The notes beneath the pieces are model-generated. The model had not been told where the DNA came from, ran no database searches, and saw only the letters and a program-made list of their open reading frames with translations. Made by a program: the position numbers and the translations under genes. This document shows, piece by piece, positions 33,563 to 43,747 of a stretch of 64,000 nucleotides of DNA. The stretch is taken from the NCBI RefSeq assembly GCF_038235435.1, contig NZ_CP151275.1, positions 4,650,001-4,714,000 on the forward strand, written 5' to 3'. The DNA is from Niveibacterium sp. SC-1 (lineage in GTDB: Bacteria; Pseudomonadota; Gammaproteobacteria; Burkholderiales; Rhodocyclaceae). Position 1 is the first letter of the stretch, and each line of letters opens with the position of its first letter.

Positions 33563-34926
33563 ATCGCCGCGACTTCCTCCACCACGCCGGCAGCGTCGGC
33601 GGCCTCTCGCTTGCCGCCAGCACGGGTCTGCTCACCAGCCTGCAGGCGCATGCGATCCCGCCCGCCAACGACTATCGCGCGCTGGTTTGCGTCTTCCTTT
33701 ACGGCGGCAACGACGGCCTCAACATGGTCGTGCCCTTCGACGCGACGCGTTACGCCCAGTACTCGACCGTGCGCGGCGCGCTGGCCCTGCCGCAGGCGGA
33801 CCTGCTGCCGATCGGCACGCAGTACGCCCTGCATCCGGGCTTGGCACCGCTGCAGTCGCTGTGGACCGCCGGCCGCCTCGCACCGGTGTTCAACGTCGGG
33901 CCGCTGGCCGTGCCGCTGCTCAAGGCCGACTTCGTCGGCAAGAGCAAGGCGGTGCCGGAGAACCTCTTCTCGCATTCGGACCAGCAGACGCTCTGGCAGA
34001 CCGGTGGACCCAGCGTGCTCTCGCGCACCGGCTGGGGCGGCCGCGTCGCCACCGCGGCCGGCGTGGCGCCAGCCATCGCGCTGGGCAGTCCGGGGCGCTT
34101 CGGCCACAGCCCCACTGGTGCGCCGCTCTCGCTGCCGGGACCGGGTGACGACTTCGCCCCCGATGGCTATTTCGGCGGCCCCAACGCCACCCGCCGTGCG
34201 GCGCTCGACGCGATCGCGCGCCAGGCACGCGGCAACAAGATGCTCGCGGGCTTCTCCGCCGTGCAGGCCACCGCACTCGATCGCAGTGCCTCGCTCGGCC
34301 CGGTGCTGGCCATCACCCCGACGAACACCCCGTCGGAGGCCATGAACGCGCCCTTCCAGAATCTCGCCGCGCCGCTCAACACGCCGCTCGCCAAGCAGCT
34401 CTACCAGGTCGCCAAGCTGATCGAACAGCGCGCGGCGCTGGGCAGCGGACGGCAGGTGTTCATCGTCTCGCAGGGCGGCTATGACAACCACGCCAACCAG
34501 TTGCCCCTGCACGCGGCCCTGATGGCGGACCTGGGCAATTCGCTCGCCGCCTTCCACACCGCCATGGAGCAGTTGGGCGTGGCCGACAAGGTGACCAGCT
34601 TCACCATGAGCGACTTCGGCCGCACCTTCAAACCCAACAACAGCGCCGGCACCGACCACGCCTGGGGCAACAACCATCTGGTGATCGGCGCGGCGGTGAA
34701 GGGCGGCGCGACCTACGGCGCGTATCCGACGCTGGAGCTCGGCGGGCAGGACGACGTGGGCGACAAGTCCTGGGAACGCCAGGGTCGCTGGATCCCCACC
34801 ACCTCGGTGGACCAATACGCCGCCACGCTCGCCGCCTGGTTCGGACTCGACGACGCCACCCTGGCGACGGTCTTCCCCAGCCTCGCCAATTTCAGCGTCA
34901 AGAAGCTCGCCTTTATGAACGCCTGA
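33559..34926 (+). CDS. DUF1501 Tat-exported protein
   Basis: The product has 455 residues and opens MNRRDFLHHAGSVGGLSLAA, a twin-arginine signal. DUF1501 signatures are LVCVFLYGGNDGLNMVVPF, FVGKSKAVPENLFSHSDQQ, FIVSQGGYDNHANQ, TMSDFGRTFKPN and GTDHAWGNNHLVIG. The fold is related to alkaline-phosphatase/sulfatase-type hydrolases with metal-binding His and Asp. The substrate is unknown. It overlaps DUF1800 by 4 bp, so the two are translationally coupled and probably work together outside the cytoplasm. A hairpin at 34947-34973 ends the unit. Confidence 0.9.
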   Translation: MNRRDFLHHAGSVGGLSLAASTGLLTSLQAHAIPPANDYRALVCVFLYGGNDGLNMVVPFDATRYAQYSTVRGALALPQADLLPIGTQYALHPGLAPLQSLWTAGRLAPVFNVGPLAVPLLKADFVGKSKAVPENLFSHSDQQTLWQTGGPSVLSRTGWGGRVATAAGVAPAIALGSPGRFGHSPTGAPLSLPGPGDDFAPDGYFGGPNATRRAALDAIARQARGNKMLAGFSAVQATALDRSASLGPVLAITPTNTPSEAMNAPFQNLAAPLNTPLAKQLYQVAKLIEQRAALGSGRQVFIVSQGGYDNHANQLPLHAALMADLGNSLAAFHTAMEQLGVADKVTSFTMSDFGRTFKPNNSAGTDHAWGNNHLVIGAAVKGGATYGAYPTLELGGQDDVGDKSWERQGRWIPTTSVDQYAATLAAWFGLDDATLATVFPSLANFSVKKLAFMNA

Positions 34927-34946
34927 GTCTGCGACTCACCAGACAA

Positions 34947-34973
34947 CGAAGGGCCTCCGTTGGAGGCCCTTCG
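34947..34973. terminator. Bidirectional terminator between DUF1501 and the MocR gene
   Basis: CGAAGGGCCTCC and GGAGGCCCTTCG form a perfect 12-bp stem with a GTT loop, between convergent genes. The T-runs are short on both sides. Confidence 0.75.
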
Positions 34974-35001
34974 TCTTCGTGGCAGACCCGCTGGCATGCA
35001 C

Positions 35002-36402
35002 CTAGTCCAGAGCTTGCGCGAGGAAGCGTTCCAGGCGCTTGTCGCTCGCGTAGGCGGCGTTCAGGCGCAGGAAGGGCGAGGCCTGCATCTGCGGGCGGAA
35101 GATGTGGCCGGGGGCGATCAGGATGCCCTCCTTCGCCGCGGCCTCGGCCAGCGGCGCGGCGTCTTCCACGCCGGGGATGCGGGCCCACAAGAACATGCCG
35201 CCCTTGGGCTCGCCCCACAGCTCCAGCCCGACCCGCTCCATCATCCTTTGCGCGCCGCTGCGAGCGGCTTCCAGCCGCTGGCGCACGCGCTCCATGTAGC
35301 GGCGGAACTGGCCTTCGACGAGCAGGCCCCAGACCACGCGCTCGGCGAACTCCGAGCTGGACACGACGCAGAGCGTCTTCACGTCGCCGATGGTCTGGGC
35401 GAGATCCGGGCTCGCCGCGAGGAAACCCACCCGCAGGTTGGCCGAGAGCGTCTTGGAGAAGCCGCCCACGTAGATCACGCGGGTGAGCTGGTCCAGGGTC
35501 GCCAGGCGCGTGCTCGTCTGCGCCTGCATGTCGCCGTAGATGTCGTCCTCAATGATGAGGAAATCGTGCCGCTCGGCGCACTGCAGGATGCGATGCGCCA
35601 GCGCGGGTGAGAGGTCGCCGCCGGTGGGGTTGTGCAGCGCGGACTGCAGGAAGAAGAGCCGCGGCTTGTGTTCGGCCGCGAGCTTTTCCATCGCCTCCAC
35701 ATCCGGTCCGTTGGGGCCGCGCGGCACTCCGATGAGGCGCGCGCCAAGCAGGCGCAGGTTGCCGAAGAAGTTGTAGTAGCCCGGGTCTTCCACCAGCACG
35801 GCATCCCCCGGCCGCACCAGGTAGCGGGCGACCAGATCCAGCGCCTGGGTCGCGCCCTGGGTCAGGACGATCTGCTCGGGGCGCGCGGCGACGTCCATCT
35901 CGGCCAGGCGCACGCACAGTTGTTCGCGCAAGGGCAGCCAGCCCTGGGCCTGGCCGTAGCGCGTCAGGCGCGCACCTTCGTCGCGCGCGATCGCGCGAAT
36001 CTGGCGCCGCAGGGCCTCGTCGTCCAGCCAGGTCGGCGGCAGGTGTCCGTCGCTGGCGCGCAACTGGTCGGGCGGCGCATCCAGCGCCCGGCGCAGCATC
36101 CAGGCGACGTCCACGGCGCGGTCGGAAAGCGGTGCATGGTTGGCGGCCGGCACGGTCGGAGCACGTTGCGCGACGTAGAAGCCGGAGCCGCGGCGCGACT
36201 GCACATAGCCCAGGGCGACCAGCCGCTCGTAGGCCTCGACCACGGTGAAGCGCGAGACGCCGTAATGCTCGGCGAAGCGCCGGATCGGCGGCAGACGGTG
36301 GCCGCTGCGCAGCACCCGGTCGTCGATCTGGCCACGCAGGCCGGTGACGATCTGCTCCACCAACGGTTGCCCCGCCTGGGCTTCCAGACGCAGATCCAGC
36401 AT
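35002..36402 (-). CDS. MocR-type PLP-dependent regulator (GntR/aminotransferase fusion)
   Basis: The product has 466 residues. The GntR-type winged helix is at about 10-78 (HRLPPIRRFAEHYGVSRFTV). The rest is a fold-type I aminotransferase-like domain with the PLP lysine at about 317 in YVGGFSKTLSANLRVGF and the cofactor-binding IIEDDIYGD. MocR regulators sense PLP or amino-acid-derived ligands and control metabolic or transport genes. It is divergent from a small secreted-protein gene and an EamA exporter (36526-37802), which are its likely targets; the shared 123-bp promoter region is at 36403-36525. Confidence 0.92.
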   Translation of the reverse strand: MLDLRLEAQAGQPLVEQIVTGLRGQIDDRVLRSGHRLPPIRRFAEHYGVSRFTVVEAYERLVALGYVQSRRGSGFYVAQRAPTVPAANHAPLSDRAVDVAWMLRRALDAPPDQLRASDGHLPPTWLDDEALRRQIRAIARDEGARLTRYGQAQGWLPLREQLCVRLAEMDVAARPEQIVLTQGATQALDLVARYLVRPGDAVLVEDPGYYNFFGNLRLLGARLIGVPRGPNGPDVEAMEKLAAEHKPRLFFLQSALHNPTGGDLSPALAHRILQCAERHDFLIIEDDIYGDMQAQTSTRLATLDQLTRVIYVGGFSKTLSANLRVGFLAASPDLAQTIGDVKTLCVVSSSEFAERVVWGLLVEGQFRRYMERVRQRLEAARSGAQRMMERVGLELWGEPKGGMFLWARIPGVEDAAPLAEAAAKEGILIAPGHIFRPQMQASPFLRLNAAYASDKRLERFLAQALD

Positions 36403-36525
36403 GTTTTCACCTCACCCGTGTCGGTCGTTCCACCAGTACAGTCACCCGGCCTTCAGGAAAAGTGTAGCTGTTTCGTTCGCAAAGTGTCCGGCATTGTCAG
36501 GTCATCGGTATCGGAGATTCCTGTC

Positions 36526-36879
36526 ATGCACGCACTCAGCGGACTAGCGTTCGCGACCAGTCTGGCCCTCTCGGGCGCGGGCCTGGCACTCGCGGACGAA
36601 ACGACCTCGCGGCCGGAAGCCTACGACGGTACCCGCCAGATTCTTTACTGGGCCGAGGCCGCGACCGGCACTGTCCATGTGGTCGGCCTGCGCAGCGGCG
36701 TTACCGAATACGCGGTGCTGCGCGAGCCTGGCCGCAACACGGTGCGCGAGCTCTCGCTCGACGCGGAAAGCCGCGTGCTTTCCGTCTGGAGCGAGCGCGG
36801 ACTGAGCCGCTACGAGACGCGCGGCTTCAAGCCGTTGCCACCGCCCGCCACGGTCTTCGCCAGGAGCGAGCGCAAGTGA
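36526..36879 (+). CDS. Small secreted protein of unknown function
   Basis: The product has 117 residues with a signal peptide ending near GAGLALA (about 23). The mature part of about 95 residues has beta-rich character (TGTVHVVGLRSGVTEYAVL, RELSLDAESRVLSVWSERG). No family was recognised. Its ATG follows a GGAG about 9 bases upstream. The stop overlaps the GTG of the EamA gene as GTGA, so translation is coupled. It probably belongs to the regulon of the divergent MocR gene. Confidence 0.7.
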   Translation: MHALSGLAFATSLALSGAGLALADETTSRPEAYDGTRQILYWAEAATGTVHVVGLRSGVTEYAVLREPGRNTVRELSLDAESRVLSVWSERGLSRYETRGFKPLPPPATVFARSERK

Positions 36880-37802
36880 GCGTCGCTTCCTCCGCCCCCC
36901 CTCGCGACCTCGGCCCGGCCTACCTGTGGGGCATGCTGGGCGTGCTGGGCTTCGCGCTGACGCTCCCGATGACCCGGATCGCGGTGCGCGAGCTCGATCC
37001 GCTGCTGGTCGGCCCTGGCCGCGCCGTGCCCGCCGCCCTGATCTGCGGGCTACTGATGTGGCGGGACTCTGCACCCCGCCCGCGGCCCGGCCAATGGCTG
37101 CGGCTTGCGCTGGTCAGCGTGGGCATCGTGCTGGGTTTCCCGCTCTGCAGCGCCTACGCCCTGCAGCAGATGCCGGCGAGCCATGGCGCCGTGCTGATCT
37201 CGTTGATTCCGCTCTTCACCGCGCTGGGCGGCTGCATCAGGGCGGGAGAGCGGCCGCGTGCGGCCTTCTGGCTCTGCTCGGTCGCCGCGGTCGGCATCGT
37301 CTTCGCCCACGCGATGCGGGGCCCGGGCGGGTCGCTCTCGCAGGCCGACGCGGTGCTGCTTCTCGGCGTCTTGTGCTGCGCGGCCGGCTATACCGAAGGC
37401 GCCTTGCTCTCGCGCGAGTTGGGCGCGTGGCGAGTGATCTGCTGGAGTCTCTTGCTGGGGGCACCGCTGATCGCGCCCTTTACCTTGCGCGCCCTGCCGA
37501 GCACCGGCGTGAGCACGGGTGCCTGGCTGGCGTTCTTCTATGTGAGCCTGGTGAGCGCCCTGCTCGCTTTCTGTGCCTGGTATCGCGGCCTGGCGCTGGG
37601 GGGCATCGGGCGCATCGCCCAGTTGCAACTGCTCCAGCCCTTCATCACCTTGCTGGTGGCCTCGGCGCTGCTGGGCGAGATCCTGGACCCCGGCATGCTG
37701 GTCGCCGCGGCGGCCGTGAGCGCCTGCATCGCGCTCGGCCGCCGGCGGGCAGCGCCTGCCTCAGGGCACGACGAAGAAACGGTAGCGGCGCGGCAGGCCT
37801 GA
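36876..37802 (+). CDS. EamA-family (DMT) transporter
   Basis: The product has 308 residues with about ten hydrophobic helices in two EamA repeats. The first opens LWGMLGVLGFALTLPMTRIA, and the second contains YVSLVSALLAFCAWYRGLAL and RIAQLQLLQPFITLLVASAL. Members export amino acids, metabolites or drugs across the inner membrane. Control by the adjacent MocR regulator suggests an amine or amino-acid substrate; this is inference. The last 42 bp overlap the 3' end of the opposite-strand lipoprotein gene. Confidence 0.88.
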   Translation: MSVASSAPPRDLGPAYLWGMLGVLGFALTLPMTRIAVRELDPLLVGPGRAVPAALICGLLMWRDSAPRPRPGQWLRLALVSVGIVLGFPLCSAYALQQMPASHGAVLISLIPLFTALGGCIRAGERPRAAFWLCSVAAVGIVFAHAMRGPGGSLSQADAVLLLGVLCCAAGYTEGALLSRELGAWRVICWSLLLGAPLIAPFTLRALPSTGVSTGAWLAFFYVSLVSALLAFCAWYRGLALGGIGRIAQLQLLQPFITLLVASALLGEILDPGMLVAAAAVSACIALGRRRAAPASGHDEETVAARQA

Positions 37803-38273
37803 ACGCAGCACGACCTCGCCGCCGCTCACCTTGCCCGCCAGGGCGGGGTCGCGGGTGAACACCTTGACCGCGGCCGAGGGCTGGGCGATGAGGCTGTCCG
37901 AATCGCAGAGGATCACGCCGCCCTCCAGACGCTTGCTGCCACAACGCGACAGCCAGGCAGGACCCTTGATGGCCGGTTCCGCGCTGGCGACCGGTTCCGA
38001 TGCTGCGGCAGGCACGGCCGCAGCAGGCGGTGCGCTGGCGACGGGAGCCGAAGCCGCGGCGCTGGGCTCGGTCTTCTTGGGTTTCTTGGCCTTGGGCTTG
38101 GCCGGCTTGGGCGGCGGCGCCACGACCACCGGGGGCGGCGGCGCGGGCTCGACCACGGGCTCGGGCGCCGGCGGTTCCGGCACCGGCTCGGGCGCCGGGG
38201 CGGGCGGTGTGGCGCAGGCCCAGAGGAGGGCGGCCAGCGCGTAGGGGATGCCAGTCTTGAATCGTTTCATCAT
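37761..38273 (-). CDS. Proline/alanine-rich lipoprotein
   Basis: The product has 170 residues. The start MMKRFKTGIPYALAALLWAC carries a lipobox-like LWAC. A long Pro/Ala/Val/Lys-rich region (about 24-110) probably spans the periplasm or cell wall. The C-terminal part (about 112-170, WLSRCGSKRLEGGVILCDSD) has two cysteines that could pair and ends RYRFFVVP. The family is unknown. Its 3' end overlaps that of the EamA gene on the opposite strand by 42 bp. An extension to a start at 38303 adds ten residues before the signal and is less likely. Confidence 0.72.
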   Translation of the reverse strand: MMKRFKTGIPYALAALLWACATPPAPAPEPVPEPPAPEPVVEPAPPPPVVVAPPPKPAKPKAKKPKKTEPSAAASAPVASAPPAAAVPAAASEPVASAEPAIKGPAWLSRCGSKRLEGGVILCDSDSLIAQPSAAVKVFTRDPALAGKVSGGEVVLRSGLPRRYRFFVVP

Positions 38274-38454
38274 CAATCGACTTCGGATCCGGACCCCTGT
38301 CATAACGTCATGGCAGGCACAAGGCTTGAGCCTGCGCGGACAAGATGACGTGGGGGGTCACGACAAATGGGTTCTCCTGTTGCGTTGCAGGATGCGTGCC
38401 CGTTTCGCCGGACAAGCGCTTGCGTCGGCCGAGGCAGTTAGCGTAGCGTCCGCC

Positions 38455-40527
<2,073 letters not shown>

Positions 40528-40634
40528 TCGTCCCAGCCAGAGGCAAAGGGCCGCACAAGCGGCTCTCGTTCGGGAAACACGTCCCACGTTCGGGGGCATG
40601 TTCGTCACGCGCGATCCGCAGGCACTGCACTTCG

Positions 40635-41417
40635 TCAGGCAGCCTTTCGGTTGTCGACGAACTCCTCGCTACGGTGGCGCGCGATGAAAACGGGATCGGG
40701 AGCGAAGCGTTCGGGCAAAGCAATAGCGCGGCCGTCCAAGGGCAAGAAAACAGTTTGAACCAGAACGTCCTCGCGGCGCTTCAAAACCTCCGACACGATG
40801 ACCTTGAAGTCATCGCTCAGCGTGATGAGCCCTTTGTCAAACGCGCGGTCATGAATGGCAGATAGACACAGCCCATTGCTGGGGTTGAGTCGGTTCTGCT
40901 TGTCCTTGCACCACGGCACGATATGGCTGGCAATGAGCAGACGCGACTCCGAGACGCCGGACATGCAGCAACGACCGCCGTAGCTGCTAAGCACGGCGCG
41001 CCGGAAGAAGCTCTGTTTGATGCGCTGTTCGGTAACGACCCTGCGCGTCTCGCCGATGAAGTCTTCGGGCACAAGTAGTTCATCAGCCTCATCGGCAATC
41101 TGCGTGGGATCAATCTCGCGCCGAAGCATTTCGCATTCGACCGCGAGCCGCTCCCAGTCGGAGTGAAACTCAGCCCAGACTTCGCGATCCAGGCTAGAGG
41201 CGCCGTCCAAGCCTTTGCGACCTGTTGATGTAATAGCTGGGTCAAGACTCGCAAAGTTCACCAATTTCATCGCGACGGCTGATGGCGTGCGGCCAATCGC
41301 CTGCGCGAGACGAATGACTTCTCGATTGCCCTTGTGCAACTTTCCGAAGGGCAACTGGCAATACAGATGAAACGCGAGCTTGGCTTGCTCCTTCGTCCAG
41401 TTATTCGATGTCGCCAC
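40635..41417 (-). CDS. HNH endonuclease-domain protein (HNH_2 type)
   Basis: The product has 260 residues. Residues 1-70 (NNWTKEQAKLAFHLYCQLPF, LAQAIGRTPSAVAMKLVNFA) form a helical N-terminal module seen in this group of putative restriction-type nucleases. The HNH part (about 160-215) is SYGGRCCMSGVSESRLLIAS, HIVPWCKDKQNRLNPSNGL and IHDRAFDKGLI, giving the His, Asn and His of a beta-beta-alpha metal nuclease. The GTG at 41417 is the best start; the stop of gltS is 8 bp upstream. Base composition of the 5' part is about 54% G+C against roughly two thirds around it, suggesting recent acquisition. No methylase is adjacent. Confidence 0.78.
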   Translation of the reverse strand: MATSNNWTKEQAKLAFHLYCQLPFGKLHKGNREVIRLAQAIGRTPSAVAMKLVNFASLDPAITSTGRKGLDGASSLDREVWAEFHSDWERLAVECEMLRREIDPTQIADEADELLVPEDFIGETRRVVTEQRIKQSFFRRAVLSSYGGRCCMSGVSESRLLIASHIVPWCKDKQNRLNPSNGLCLSAIHDRAFDKGLITLSDDFKVIVSEVLKRREDVLVQTVFLPLDGRAIALPERFAPDPVFIARHRSEEFVDNRKAA

Positions 41418-41425
41418 AAGTGTTC

Positions 41426-42622
41426 TCAATGCATGAACGGCAAGGCCAGGAACAGCTTGATCACGATGGCATTGACGATGTCGATGAAGAAGGCGCCGAC
41501 CATCGGCACCACCAGGAAGGCGATGTGCGAGGGGCCGTAGCGCTCGGTCACGGCTTGCATATTGGCGATCGCGGTCGGCGTGGCGCCCAGGCCGAAACCG
41601 CAGTGGCCGGCTGCGATCACGGCGGCGTCGTAGTTCCGCCCCATGACGCGGAAGGTCACGAAGATCGCGTAGCCCGCCATCATGGCCGCCTGCGCCGCCA
41701 GCAGCACGAGCATCGGCAGGGCCAGCGCGGAGAGTTCCCACAGGCGCATCGACATCAGCGCGATGGCGAGGAAGAGCGAGAGGCTCACGTTGCCCAGCAC
41801 TGACACCGCGCGCTCGAAGACCTGGTACCAGCCCAAGGCGGCCAGGCCGTTGCGTAGCACCACGCCGACGAACAGCACGCAGACGAAGGCCGGCAGCTCC
41901 AGCGCGCTGCCTTGCAAGGCCTCCGACAGGTGATGGCCGCCGAGCAGGCAGATCGTGATCAGGGCGAGCGTTTCGATCATTGCTGGCGCGGTGATCAACC
42001 GCACCTTGCCGGGCTCCTCGAAGGAGCTGGGCGCGAGATCGTCGTCCTTGCCGTGCAGGTTCGCGCGCTGCACGAGGAAGTTGGCGACCGGTCCGCCGAT
42101 CAGGCCGCCGAGCACCAGGCCGAAGGTCGCGCAGGCCAACGCCAGTTCGGTGGCTGAAGCCAGGCCGTAGCGTTCGTTGAAAAGGGCGCCCCAGGCTGCG
42201 CCCGTGCCGTGGCCGCCCGAGAGGGTGATGGAGCCTGCGATCAATCCCACCAGCGGCTTGAGGCCCAGCAGCGCGGCGAGCGCGATGCCCAGCGCGTTCT
42301 GCGCCAGCAGCAGGCCCGTGACCACGCCCAGCAACATGAAGAGCGGCCGACCGCCTTTGCGCAGGCTGGCGAGGTCGGCGTTGAGGCCGATGCAGGCGAA
42401 GAAGGCCAGCATCAAGGGCGCTGACAGGCTGGTGTCGAAGCGGATCTGGATGCCGCTGCTCTGGTTCAGGACCAGCAAGGCCAGGGTCACGACCAGGCCG
42501 CCCACCACCGGCTCGGGTATCGAGTAGTGGCGCAGCAGCCTGACCCGATCCAGCAACAAGCGGCCCAGCAACAATGTCAGCGATGCCGCAACCAGGGTGC
42601 CGTAGGTGTGCACGGTGTACAT
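41426..42622 (-). CDS. gltS: Sodium/glutamate symporter GltS
   Basis: GltS takes up glutamate with sodium across the inner membrane. The product has 398 residues with around ten to twelve hydrophobic segments. Signatures are LRHYSIPEPVVGGLV near the N-terminus, SGGHGTGAAWG in the first re-entrant loop, and GHCGFGLGATPTAIANMQAV in the second. The ATG at 42622 follows GAGGAGGAAG. The HNH nuclease gene lies just downstream on the same strand and may be read through. Confidence 0.95.
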   Translation of the reverse strand: MYTVHTYGTLVAASLTLLLGRLLLDRVRLLRHYSIPEPVVGGLVVTLALLVLNQSSGIQIRFDTSLSAPLMLAFFACIGLNADLASLRKGGRPLFMLLGVVTGLLLAQNALGIALAALLGLKPLVGLIAGSITLSGGHGTGAAWGALFNERYGLASATELALACATFGLVLGGLIGGPVANFLVQRANLHGKDDDLAPSSFEEPGKVRLITAPAMIETLALITICLLGGHHLSEALQGSALELPAFVCVLFVGVVLRNGLAALGWYQVFERAVSVLGNVSLSLFLAIALMSMRLWELSALALPMLVLLAAQAAMMAGYAIFVTFRVMGRNYDAAVIAAGHCGFGLGATPTAIANMQAVTERYGPSHIAFLVVPMVGAFFIDIVNAIVIKLFLALPFMH

Positions 42623-42957
42623 GACGCTTCCTCCTCAGCAGGCAGTCTGGCCGTTCCCGACGCTCATCGAAAGCGGGTGGAAGGAAAAAAGCGCCTTGAC
42701 AAGCCTGGCAAGGGAACCGGATTCCCCGTGCCGCGCCGCCGTTACAACGACGGTCCGCCGCAGAAGGCGCCAGGAACCAGCCGTTCTAGCGCACGCGCAA
42801 CCCGGATTCCTGTTTGGATGGATCGGTGAGGGCGCGGGAGCTTCGCTGCCTCGCACGGCGGCCGCGCGACGGCATGCGGAAGGAAGATGCGAAATGGAAA
42901 CCGGTCTGGCTTGCGAAGCCACTCGCTCGGGTTCCGGTCAAGGCGGTCCAAGAATGG
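42623..42957. other. Intergenic region upstream of gltS
   Basis: This 335-bp stretch holds no gene with a plausible start. TTGACA occurs on the rightward strand near 42694 but has no -10 partner. It probably contains the gltS promoter, which could not be placed. The 60 bp that follow hold the terminator at 42959-42982. Confidence 0.5.
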
Positions 42958-42958
42958 A

Positions 42959-42982
42959 AAACGTCGCCCTGGGGCGACGTTT
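42959..42982 (-). terminator. Terminator of the AKP-rich protein gene
   Basis: AAACGTCGC and GCGACGTTT pair in a 9-bp stem around six bases. Read leftward, it is followed by TTTTCC, and it begins 36 bp after the stop of the gene at 43018. Confidence 0.7.
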
Positions 42983-43017
42983 CGCGGTCGGTATCTGCAG
43001 CCAATTCGCGGCCGGGA

Positions 43018-43662
43018 TTACTTGTTCGGCCGCCCCGTCTTGACGCGGGCCACGCCGTCGAGGGCCTTGGTGAAGGCGGCGTCGCTCATGGAAGCCAGAG
43101 CAGTCAGCCCCGCACGCAGCAACTCGCCCTTCTTGATTTCCCGGCCCGACTTCAACGCGCGCTGCTTCAGATCGGCCAGCGCTGCGTACTCGTCCGCCGG
43201 GAAGGTGAAGCTGTCGCGTACCAGCTTGGGCTTCTTGGCCTTGGTCGGCTTGGCACTGACGGGCGCTGCGACATCCGGCTTCGTCGCAGCGGTTTTAGCG
43301 ACCGCAGGCTTGGTGGCCGCGACCGTCTTCTTCGCCGCAGCCTTGGCGGGTGCCTTCACCTTTACGGGAGCCTTCGCGGGAGCCTTTTCGAGAGGCTTTG
43401 CGGGCGCCTTCACCGGCACCTTCGCCGGTGCCTTCGCAGGCGCCTTGGCGGGGGCCTTCACGGCCGCTTTGGCCGGGGCCGCCGCAGGCGCCTTGGTGGC
43501 CACCTCTGCCGACGCCTTTACAGCAGGCTTTGCGGCCGGCTTGGCTGCAGCCTTGGGGCGCGACTTGCCGGCAGGCTTCGCCTCAGTGGCCGACGCTTCG
43601 GGTTGGCCGGCGACCGCCGCCGGTTCAACGACATCGACTTTCGGTTCCGTTGCATTGCTCAT
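43018..43662 (-). CDS. Histone H1-like Lys/Ala/Pro-rich protein with conserved C-terminal domain
   Basis: The product has 214 residues. From about 27 to 140 it is almost entirely Ala, Lys, Pro, Val and Thr with many AKAPAK-type repeats, as in histone H1-like and AlgP-type DNA-binding proteins. The C-terminal 65 residues are a folded domain: RDSFTFPADEYAALADLKQR, then GREIKKGELLRAGLTALASM, ending KTGRP. The pattern suggests a ribbon-helix-helix-like DNA-binding module; this is inference. The ATG at 43662 has an AGGAG 10 bases upstream. It is divergent from a ParA-like ATPase with an 85-bp shared promoter region, so the two probably act together. Confidence 0.8.
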   Translation of the reverse strand: MSNATEPKVDVVEPAAVAGQPEASATEAKPAGKSRPKAAAKPAAKPAVKASAEVATKAPAAAPAKAAVKAPAKAPAKAPAKVPVKAPAKPLEKAPAKAPVKVKAPAKAAAKKTVAATKPAVAKTAATKPDVAAPVSAKPTKAKKPKLVRDSFTFPADEYAALADLKQRALKSGREIKKGELLRAGLTALASMSDAAFTKALDGVARVKTGRPNK

Positions 43663-43697
43663 GGCATGTCTCCTTGAGTGCCCAGTCCTGAGAAACA

Positions 43698-43723
43698 ATA
43701 TAAACTGTATAAACACTTTATAT
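43698..43723. promoter_or_regulatory. AT-rich operator/promoter region of the ParA-AKP divergent pair
   Basis: ATATAAA (43698-43704) and TTTATAT (43717-43723) are inverted arms separated by 12 bp. TATAAAC is also directly repeated at 43699-43705 and 43708-43714. The island is strikingly AT-rich between two GC-rich genes, and would serve both as divergent -10 regions and as a binding site, perhaps for the AKP-rich protein itself. Confidence 0.5.
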
Positions 43724-43747
43724 CGTTCATCCCACAAGGGCAAATGC

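Noticed and set aside
38413..38422. CAAGCGCTTG upstream of thiC, resembling the LacI-type operators at 179-648
   Set aside because: Only the 8-10 bp core matches and the outer TG/CA arms are missing. A core of this size is expected by chance roughly once in 64 kb, and thiC already has a TPP riboswitch.
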